A DNA stretch of 9,003 nucleotides, from contig CAZHNG010000281.1 in the NCBI GenBank assembly GCA_964533785.1, forward strand, positions 1 to 9,003, read 5' to 3'. This DNA is from JANQRV01 sp964533785 (GTDB lineage: Bacteria; Bacteroidota; Bacteroidia; Chitinophagales; Saprospiraceae). Below are positions 1 to 6,112 of this stretch, piece after piece (position 1 is the stretch's first letter; each line of letters opens with the position of its first letter). A program made the translations under genes and the position numbers. A model generated the notes under the pieces. It ran no database searches. It had not been told where the DNA came from and worked only from the letters and a program-made list of their open reading frames with translations.

Positions 1-17
1 TTAGTTAGAATTTTTAG

Positions 18-52
18 TCTAACTTCTAGAGTCTAGCGTCAAAAGTCTAGAA
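18..52. repeat. Degenerate 7-bp tandem repeat, five in-phase units
   Basis: Read in steps of seven from position 18, the units are tctaact, tctagag, tctagcg, tcaaaag and tctagaa. Four of the five keep the core TCTAR, and the third is identical to the main unit of the clean array at 8902-8998. The orientation is the same as in that array. This looks like a decayed member of the same repeat family. Function unknown. Confidence 0.6.
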
Positions 53-129
53 ATATAGGAAAACCCAAATAAAAAACATATTTTTTTAAATAAAATATTA
101 AAAAACTTTTTAGAAGTGTTTCAATTTTC

Positions 130-137
130 TAATTTTG
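130..137 (+). promoter_or_regulatory. Candidate -7 promoter element of the serine hydrolase gene
   Basis: TAATTTTG matches the Bacteroidota -7 consensus TAnnTTTG at every fixed base and ends 16 bp before the ATG at 154. Transcription would start near 142, leaving a leader of about a dozen bases. No TTG is visible at the usual -33 distance, but the DNA from about 61 to 115 consists almost wholly of A and T tracts that could help polymerase binding. No other feature is seen in the 1-153 spacer apart from the repeat at its left edge. Confidence 0.45.
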
Positions 138-153
138 GCTAAAATAATCTAAT

Positions 154-1437
154 ATGGCGCGCAACAAGACTTTCCGATTGGCCCTTACTTGCTTATTATT
201 TATTGGTATTTCGCTTTCGATCTACGGACAAAGTCCAACCCTGGTCAGTAATAAAAAAGCCGTAGAAGCGGGTTTTTCCGCCGAAAGGCTAGAAAGACTG
301 GATAGCTATTTCCGGACCAAAGCCAAAGAAGGCGAACTACCCGGTGGTGTTTGCCTGGTATACCGCAAAGGCGTTCTGGCCCACGAAATGGTCTTTGGCT
401 ACGGTAATGCGGAGGAAAAAACATCCATGCAAGCGGATCAGATCTTTTATATTCAATCTATGACCAAGCCCATCATTAGTGTAGCTTTGATGACGCTGTA
501 CGAAGAAGGGCATTTTCTGCTGAATGATCCTATTGCCAAATACCTACCGCAATTTAATTCCCCTCAGGTATTAACTTTCGAAAATGGTGAAGAAGAGTTG
601 GTACCTGCCAAGACTCCGATTACTATTGCACAATGTCTTAGCCATACCGCTGGTTTCCTGCATGGCTTAAGTGATAATCCGCTGGATAAACGATACGCAA
701 AAGCGCTTTACGGCATCGACGACGAGTTGCAACCAGAGAACCTAAACTTCAAGCCACACGAAACGATCGAAGACCGCGTGAATGCTTTAGCCGAGCTTCC
801 ACTCGCCGCCCAACCCGATCAGGTGTGGATGTACAGCGCCGCACCTGATGTTTTAGCTTTACTTATTGAACATTTTTCCGGAAAACCGGTCGACCAGTTC
901 CTGCAAGAAAGAATATTCGGGCCGCTGGGTATGAAAGACTCCGGTTATAATCTCACCGATGAACAAACAAAAAGAATGGTTTCCGTACACCTGCAGGCGG
1001 AGGACGGCCAGCAAAGCCTCAGTCCTTCGCAAACTGAAACTTCCGGTAATACGGTATTTGGCGGGACGCATGGATTGTTCTCAACGGCTGCGGACTACAT
1101 GAAATTTGCCCAGATGTTATTGAATAAAGGCGAACTCAATGGCACCAGGATTCTTGGCCGTAAAACCGTTGAATTAATGACTACCGACCACGCTAAACAT
1201 CGCTTCCAGGGCTCTGGTGCCGGATTTGGACTGGGTTTCGGTGTCAGAACAGATCTGGCGGATGGCAAATCGCTGGGGTCCGAAGGTCAGTTTTACTGGG
1301 GTGGTATGTTTAATACTTACTTTTTCGTGGATCCTGAAGAGGACCTAACGGCCGTACTAATGATGCAGTTTTTCCCTTATACTGATTTCTACAATAACAA
1401 ATTCAGACAGTTCGTTTATCAGGCCATTGTGGATTGA
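154..1437 (+). CDS. Secreted serine hydrolase, class C beta-lactamase / family VIII esterase fold
   Basis: A 427-residue protein of the beta-lactamase/transpeptidase-like superfamily. Residues 1 to about 26 form a signal peptide (basic start, hydrophobic core, then SIYGQ), so the enzyme should be exported. The nucleophile motif SxxK is SMTK at 102-105 (Ser102, Lys105). The second motif is YSAAPD at 227-232, with Tyr227 as probable catalytic base; it resembles the YSxxxD form of family VIII carboxylesterases more than the YxN of AmpC. The KTG box is replaced by WGG at 382-384, again as in EstB-type esterases. HGLFSTAADY at 306-315 is a conserved surface motif of the family. Ester or amide hydrolysis is therefore likely, but the substrate cannot be told from sequence; beta-lactam resistance should not be assumed. 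The ATG at 154 is preferred because it gives a full signal peptide and follows a -7 element. The gene stands alone on its strand and converges with the SH3 lipoprotein gene. Confidence 0.92.
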   Translation: MARNKTFRLALTCLLFIGISLSIYGQSPTLVSNKKAVEAGFSAERLERLDSYFRTKAKEGELPGGVCLVYRKGVLAHEMVFGYGNAEEKTSMQADQIFYIQSMTKPIISVALMTLYEEGHFLLNDPIAKYLPQFNSPQVLTFENGEEELVPAKTPITIAQCLSHTAGFLHGLSDNPLDKRYAKALYGIDDELQPENLNFKPHETIEDRVNALAELPLAAQPDQVWMYSAAPDVLALLIEHFSGKPVDQFLQERIFGPLGMKDSGYNLTDEQTKRMVSVHLQAEDGQQSLSPSQTETSGNTVFGGTHGLFSTAADYMKFAQMLLNKGELNGTRILGRKTVELMTTDHAKHRFQGSGAGFGLGFGVRTDLADGKSLGSEGQFYWGGMFNTYFFVDPEEDLTAVLMMQFFPYTDFYNNKFRQFVYQAIVD

Positions 1438-1444
1438 AAAATAT

Positions 1445-1488
1445 TGTTGCGAATTATGTGTGTTTTGTAGAATTAGCAGCTCGCAACA
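1445..1488. terminator. Probable bidirectional terminator between convergent genes
   Basis: TGTTGCGA (1445-1452) and TCGCAACA (1481-1488) form a perfect 8-bp inverted repeat. AATT copies inside the loop (1452-1455 and 1471-1474) could add inner pairs. On the + strand the stem is followed by TTTTCC, and on the - strand by ATATTTTTC, so it could end transcription from both sides. It lies 8 bp after the hydrolase stop codon. The T tracts are short and the loop is long, so efficiency is uncertain. Confidence 0.5.
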
Positions 1489-1505
1489 TTTTCCTCTAGA
1501 GACAG

Positions 1506-1536
1506 AGATCTTAAATAAAGGGCCATTATTAGATCT
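1506..1536 (-). terminator. Weak hairpin at the end of the SH3 lipoprotein gene
   Basis: AGATCT at 1506-1511 and 1531-1536 can pair, and A/T-rich inner segments (1513-1518 with 1526-1530) extend the stem imperfectly. The arm at 1531-1536 reaches the first base of the stop codon region of the lipoprotein gene. No clear T tract follows. It may only support the stronger inverted repeat at 1445-1488. Confidence 0.25.
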
Positions 1537-2390
1537 CAATCCGCAAAGGCTTCTCTGGTCAATACAAACGCACCATCCTCCCAGGTAAGGGTATTGGTTT
1601 GCCCGGAACCTTCACTCCGGGTTGCTTCGCTGATGATAACAGGATACCCGGCATCATCAGTTGTTATCGTTACTTCAATGAACCACAGGTTGTCCTGATT
1701 AACGTCGATGGTATAGGTTTCCTGCCAAAAGCCACCACTAATTTTTTCACGTTTATTGTAACGAATCTGCTTTTTACGGGCCAGGTTGGTCAAGGTCCCT
1801 TCCCTTTCCGGCCCCGGAAAAGCAAAAACAAAAGAGGACCAATGATACATCACTCCTAACTTTTGAGCGATCAAATAGAACTCCTGCCAGTTTTCACGAG
1901 TATTCGTACCAAGTAGTCTCAATACCTGATTCAATGTCAAGTGACTGGAATCTGAGGCGGCATTTTCCCATTGTTCGTACTCGACATCTGTATAACCTGC
2001 TTCGTCCAACCAGCTCTTGTAGGTCAACATATCAAAATTTTTGGGAGGCGGATAGGAAGCCAGATAACCACTGAAAACGAACCCTGCCTCATTCCCGTGT
2101 TTTACGTTAACCATTCTCCCTATAAATCCTTCAATGAGCATTTCTTCGGAATAAACAGAATCTTTGTGGACTTCGATTTTAGTCCCGAGGGCTAATTTAT
2201 CGACTATACTGGACTGTAATGAAGGTGCAGCACGCATGTTCAACCCGGAGGTTGCAAAAACAAATTGATCCTGAATGACCGGTTCAGGTTCTTCTTCAAT
2301 AACATTTGCTCTGCCGGCACCTTGCGTTTCATTATCTTGTCCGCAGTAGGTTACCGAAACAATCAATAAAAGTAAAAGCAAGAATCTCAT
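1536..2390 (-). CDS. SH3-domain lipoprotein with an unassigned C-terminal region
   Basis: A 284-residue predicted lipoprotein. A short hydrophobic signal ends in VTYC with the lipidated cysteine at 16, followed by a low-complexity acidic linker (about 20-42). Residues 43-112 look like a bacterial SH3 (SH3b) domain: LNMRAAPS at 50-57 is the classic start, followed by a LxxGTKxEV strand and a GFVFSGYLA end. Such domains usually bind cell-wall peptides or act as adaptors. Residues from about 118 to 284 do not match a family I recognise; they have a helical first half (YKSWLDEAGYTDVEYEQW) and a strand-rich, Trp- and Thr-rich second half. The gene starts 37 bp after the stop codon of the permease-peptidase gene on the same strand, so co-transcription is possible, but a promoter-like TTG-N23-TATCTTTA also lies just upstream. 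Function beyond envelope location is unknown. Confidence 0.88.
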   Translation of the reverse strand: MRFLLLLLLIVSVTYCGQDNETQGAGRANVIEEEPEPVIQDQFVFATSGLNMRAAPSLQSSIVDKLALGTKIEVHKDSVYSEEMLIEGFIGRMVNVKHGNEAGFVFSGYLASYPPPKNFDMLTYKSWLDEAGYTDVEYEQWENAASDSSHLTLNQVLRLLGTNTRENWQEFYLIAQKLGVMYHWSSFVFAFPGPEREGTLTNLARKKQIRYNKREKISGGFWQETYTIDVNQDNLWFIEVTITTDDAGYPVIISEATRSEGSGQTNTLTWEDGAFVLTREAFAD

Positions 2391-2404
2391 AGAGCGTTTT
2401 AGGA

Positions 2405-2438
2405 TAAAGATACATTAGACTTGTCTATTATTTAACAA
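2405..2438 (-). promoter_or_regulatory. Candidate promoter of the SH3 lipoprotein gene
   Basis: On the - strand, TTG (2438-2436) is followed after 23 bases by TATCTTTA (2412-2405), which differs from TAnnTTTG only at the last base. The spacing is at the upper end of the range reported for Bacteroidota. The -33 part lies inside the last codons of the permease-peptidase gene. The leader would be about ten bases. This would allow the lipoprotein to be expressed apart from its upstream neighbour. Confidence 0.35.
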
Positions 2439-5400
2439 ATCGTTCGTTATCCGTCAGGTTCTTATCGATAAGCAGAATATTGGGATCCAATACAACAGTG
2501 GCAGGCCTTCCTTCTAATTCTATGCTGATCTGATTTTTTTCTTTTGCTGTTTTATAGTTGACCATTTTCAGTAACCTTCCACTGTTATCGTAACACCCTA
2601 TTTCTAAATAACCAAAGGGAGAAATCTTTTCTTCATCGCGGTATTTCCGAACGGAAAAAGTAATCTCCACTTTGTTTTTTCCATTACTCAGCGGTTTACT
2701 CACAACTGTTTCCAGTTCGTTATTGTAAATCGTAACTGTTTCGAACATATCTTCAATAAGGTATTGTAAAGAATCAGGTGTGACTGCTCTTAGTCTTTCG
2801 ATCAGTTGTCCGGCAGTTGGATAGGGAGGGCCTTTGAATTTATAATCTTGCAAGAAATTGCCTAAAAAAGTGTTCAAATTCTCTTCTCCCCAATAGTAAC
2901 CTAAGGTGTTAAAAGCTAAAGTTCCTTTTCCGTAAGACAGGTATTCTTGTTCGGGTTCGACATAAATCAGAGGAGGCTCTTTCCCGGTCTCTTTTTTGCG
3001 GCCTTCCAGGTACCTTGCTCTTTGCAACTTTAAGAACCGCAGGGCTTTCGCAGTGCCGTATTGTTTTTCAAAAATCTTCAAAGTAAGGTATTCCGTGATA
3101 CTCTCAGTAAGCATCTCTGCTCCTCTGGTCGCAGCCGGCATCAATTGATTACCCCACCACTGATGGGTCAATTCATGCGCCGGTACGTAGAAAGAAAGAT
3201 CAATTTTATCTGTCTTTACACCAGGATTAGCGATGAAGCGGATCTCAGACATTTGAATGGTGTTGGCGGCCGTAGTTGCATAAGTCCCTTCAGACTGTGG
3301 AAATTCAACGATCCGCATTTGCTGGTGTTGGTAGGCACCAAAATACTTACTGTTGTATTCCAAGGCTGCTTTTAAGCCATCCATCATGCGTTCCAGGTTG
3401 TATTCGTGGGTTGGATGGTAATAAATTTCGAGCCCTGTTTGCTGCCAGCGATCTGTTTTCACCGCAAATTTGCCGGAATTGATGGCAAAATTGAATTTTA
3501 TAGGGCGATCCGTTCGATACTGAAAATGATGCCGGCCATCGGTCGTCCATTCTTTCAGCAATTTCCCCGGAGCAACTACTATCTGATCTGCAGATGTGCT
3601 TATTGTTGCGTCAAGGTGTACGTAGTCCGCATCAATAGCCTGATAGTTATACGCCCAGGCCATTGTATCAGAAGAAGATTTTCTATTATCGCCGTAGAAG
3701 TAGCCTATCCGGGGTAGTATATCCTCTCTGAGAAAAGTACCGTTATTCAGCACATTGGAGTTACGCTGAAAAAGGGTGTTGGGTAAGTTTTCCACTTTAA
3801 ATTCCAGTTTTAAACTATCTCGTGGAAAAAGCGGTCGTTGTAACTTTAAAACCGCAAACTTCAAGAAGCTATCTTCTGCGACAGTGGTAAAACCTCTATC
3901 CAACCGGAAGGTAGTAATTTCATCAAATCCGGTTTTGACCATAAGGGTATCAACGGTCCGGGCCGATTTGTTGATCAATGTATAAGTCCCTTCTGCGAGG
4001 AAATTATTTTCCTTTGGGAAAAGATCCAGGTTTAATTGTACCCGGCTAATCTTTGGTTGTGGAAGATGTTGGTATTTTTGAAATTTATTCTGAAAACGGG
4101 CGAGCCAATTTGCCGATGAATTGGAAGCCATTTCATGCTGTTCCGCATTATAAATGATCGCCCCCAAAGATAGGATAACCACTAATAGTAGGGATAGACT
4201 AATTAAACCGGCTTTATTCATCCGGATGCGGGCCTTCTTTAACCGCTGCCCAAGGGTGTGTTCCATCCCACGCAACCAAAAGAGATACGCCAATACCGTG
4301 ATCATCCCTCCCCAGATAAGCCAATAGAGAACGGTTATACCATAAGTCCGCAGCATTTCACCGTAACCGTTGAGATCCGAATAGTACAGCGCCGGCGGAT
4401 TGTTAAACGGGATCAAACGGGATGTGATTCCGGCTTCCGGTAAGCCCATCACCCCAAGCCAGCCCAAAATAAGCAGGAATAAGCCCAGATAAAAATTGGG
4501 AAGCAAAGTGTACACGAATACGGTTACAACATTCCAAATCATTAATACCGGAAAAAGAAGGACATAGAGGTGAAAAAGATACAATGGAATTTCGTGATTG
4601 CCGTATCCGTAAAACTGTTGAATACCTATCCCAACTCCCATAGGTAGGTTTAGTAGGATAATTTGCATTACTGCAATGGATAATACCTTGCCTGACAAGA
4701 AACCCCAGCTTGGATTGGGTGTAACGTCAAGTAAAAGATGCATATGAACCATTCTGGCCCTGTGAACGATCATTCCGGCAAACAAAAAGGTCAAGAAAAG
4801 AAGGATCATATTATACGAAATCGTCGGCACCCAAAGGATCACCCTGGTTACCGGCAAAATGGCTATTTCATTGAAGTAGGTAACCCTCAGTACCATAAAT
4901 GCAAAAGCTACCACTCCAAAACCTGCAAGTAACCAGAACATCATACTGCGCAAAACAAAACCAAGGTCGGTTTGGGTGATATGCCAAATCGCATTCATAC
5001 GCTGGGAAAAGGTAAATTCCGGAACAACAACCAACCGGGTTAATCCAGGTTGCTCCTTTTTGGATAATGTCTCAGTAGTTTTGGCTCGTTGACTGACAGT
5101 GAACCAATTCGTAATATTTTCAGAAAAAGAAAACAACCGGTATCCTAATGCAAGAGTTGCACCCCCTACGCCTAGCCAAAGTATGCGATTCCAAATTATA
5201 AGCCCGTATATGGGTAACGCCTTACTATTTTGCTCCGCAAGTGTCCAGGAACGGGTTAGGTATTGATGGGCGTATTTTCCAAATGGATCGAACAGACCGA
5301 GCCAAAATAAGTGATTTACTAAAGCATTTTCTATAATGATCCTCACTAGTATCAAGACCAGTACGGCAGCAAAGCCTGCATAGATATTCCGACTGATCAG

Positions 5401-5919
5401 AACCACTGTGAAAACTACCGCACCAATGATGAATAAATTGGGAAGGACGTAAAATGAATAAACCTCGATGTATCCTATCAAACGAAAAGGGCCAACTCTG
5501 TTTTCCCTTAAACCAGGTAAATGCTCTGCAATAATAAAAGCCAAAGCCACTCCTATGGTTATTAAAACCACCACCACAAAAGCACTACAAAACTTTCCAA
5601 AAAGATAACTCCCTTTATGCAGCGGATAGGCGTACAAAATAGAATGAGCCCGGTATTGATAATCACGGTAAATGCTATTCCCTACTACCGCAGGCAGTAA
5701 AAAGGCAAAAAACGGAGTAAAAAACTGTATAATTGACAGAATAGCGTACGGCGCATTCAAGAACTCGTCCGCCTCACCTGGACCAGCCGCAGGATCAAAG
5801 AAGCCAGCCGTACCAGCAAATAAAATAAAAGCGATAGCCCAAAAAGAGATAAAATAAAGGTACAAAGCAGGGTTTTTTAACCAGTATTTCCATTCATAGA
5901 TTAATATTTGTAAAAACAT
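2428..5919 (-). CDS. ABC-2 type permease fused to an M1-family zinc aminopeptidase-like domain
   Basis: A 1163-residue fusion protein. Residues 1-270 and about 310-595 are two polytopic halves of ABC-2 permease type, with roughly 12-13 membrane segments (for example near 18-41, 59-84, 110-131, 152-200, 236-261, 322-345, 363-386, 410-436, 445-493, 524-548 and 572-590). The second half starts like the first, with an amphipathic stretch and then a long hydrophobic segment, so it looks like an internal duplication. From about 620 the chain is soluble: an all-beta N-terminal M1-like domain to about 830, then the catalytic domain with HELTH at 915-919 (His915, Glu916, His919), QWWGN next to it, third zinc ligand probably Glu939, and a Tyr-x-Lys-Gly at 996-999 whose Tyr996 fits the catalytic tyrosine. 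The GAMEN motif is not recognisable; the place is held by AANTIQMSE near 884-892. The peptidase should face the periplasm. No ABC ATPase is encoded in the window. Related fusions are known in Bacteroidota; substrate and role are not clear. Confidence 0.9.
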   Translation of the reverse strand: MFLQILIYEWKYWLKNPALYLYFISFWAIAFILFAGTAGFFDPAAGPGEADEFLNAPYAILSIIQFFTPFFAFLLPAVVGNSIYRDYQYRAHSILYAYPLHKGSYLFGKFCSAFVVVVLITIGVALAFIIAEHLPGLRENRVGPFRLIGYIEVYSFYVLPNLFIIGAVVFTVVLISRNIYAGFAAVLVLILVRIIIENALVNHLFWLGLFDPFGKYAHQYLTRSWTLAEQNSKALPIYGLIIWNRILWLGVGGATLALGYRLFSFSENITNWFTVSQRAKTTETLSKKEQPGLTRLVVVPEFTFSQRMNAIWHITQTDLGFVLRSMMFWLLAGFGVVAFAFMVLRVTYFNEIAILPVTRVILWVPTISYNMILLFLTFLFAGMIVHRARMVHMHLLLDVTPNPSWGFLSGKVLSIAVMQIILLNLPMGVGIGIQQFYGYGNHEIPLYLFHLYVLLFPVLMIWNVVTVFVYTLLPNFYLGLFLLILGWLGVMGLPEAGITSRLIPFNNPPALYYSDLNGYGEMLRTYGITVLYWLIWGGMITVLAYLFWLRGMEHTLGQRLKKARIRMNKAGLISLSLLLVVILSLGAIIYNAEQHEMASNSSANWLARFQNKFQKYQHLPQPKISRVQLNLDLFPKENNFLAEGTYTLINKSARTVDTLMVKTGFDEITTFRLDRGFTTVAEDSFLKFAVLKLQRPLFPRDSLKLEFKVENLPNTLFQRNSNVLNNGTFLREDILPRIGYFYGDNRKSSSDTMAWAYNYQAIDADYVHLDATISTSADQIVVAPGKLLKEWTTDGRHHFQYRTDRPIKFNFAINSGKFAVKTDRWQQTGLEIYYHPTHEYNLERMMDGLKAALEYNSKYFGAYQHQQMRIVEFPQSEGTYATTAANTIQMSEIRFIANPGVKTDKIDLSFYVPAHELTHQWWGNQLMPAATRGAEMLTESITEYLTLKIFEKQYGTAKALRFLKLQRARYLEGRKKETGKEPPLIYVEPEQEYLSYGKGTLAFNTLGYYWGEENLNTFLGNFLQDYKFKGPPYPTAGQLIERLRAVTPDSLQYLIEDMFETVTIYNNELETVVSKPLSNGKNKVEITFSVRKYRDEEKISPFGYLEIGCYDNSGRLLKMVNYKTAKEKNQISIELEGRPATVVLDPNILLIDKNLTDNERFVK

Positions 5920-5958
5920 AATGCAAGGGTACTAGGAGTGCTTTCTTACGAATTTGAT

Positions 5959-5995
5959 AGAGGCTCCGAGTTTATACAATTTCGGTATAACCTCT
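5959..5995. promoter_or_regulatory. Imperfect dyad upstream of the permease-peptidase gene
   Basis: GTTTATAC (5970-5977) and GTATAAC (5985-5991) face each other across seven bases, with outer arms AGAGG (5959-5963) and CCTCT (5991-5995) offset by a six-base bulge. The dyad lies 40-76 bp before the start codon, where a promoter or operator would be expected. It could be a regulator site or a leader hairpin; no known regulator is implied. The rest of the 5920-6101 spacer shows no gene and no clean TAnnTTTG element. Confidence 0.25.
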
Positions 5996-6090
5996 GATTC
6001 CTAGCAGTAGACGAATGAAAATGGTCACCGTTACAGCTTTGATTACAGGGATTTAAAGAACTACAAAGTGATTTACTCCCATGAGAACAT

Positions 6091-6112
6091 TGGGGGGGGA
6101 TCTATTCCCCCA
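6091..6112 (-). terminator. G/C-rich hairpin at the end of the dehydrogenase gene
   Basis: TGGGGG within the eight-G run at 6092-6099 can pair with CCCCCA (6107-6112) around a short loop. The stem overlaps the TAG stop codon at 6102-6104 of the - strand gene. The transcript downstream reads AAUGUUCU, so there is no U tract. It may slow polymerase or protect the 3' end, but it is a weak candidate for an intrinsic terminator. Confidence 0.3.

Noticed and set aside
859..1071. Small - strand gene inside the serine hydrolase gene
   Set aside because: It overlaps conserved hydrolase coding sequence and its translation shows no domain or signal.
2416..2427. TAGAC-TT-GTCTA palindrome as terminator of the permease-peptidase gene
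   Set aside because: A five-bp stem with a two-base loop and no T tract is too weak; the site overlaps a better promoter candidate.
3061..3717. Small + strand genes inside the permease-peptidase gene
   Set aside because: The open frames are antisense to a well-supported family protein, have no recognisable domains or initiation signals, and look like chance openings.
6092..6099. Eight-G tract as a phase-variation switch
   Set aside because: The tract lies just outside the stop codon of the dehydrogenase gene and far from a start codon, so slippage would not change any protein.
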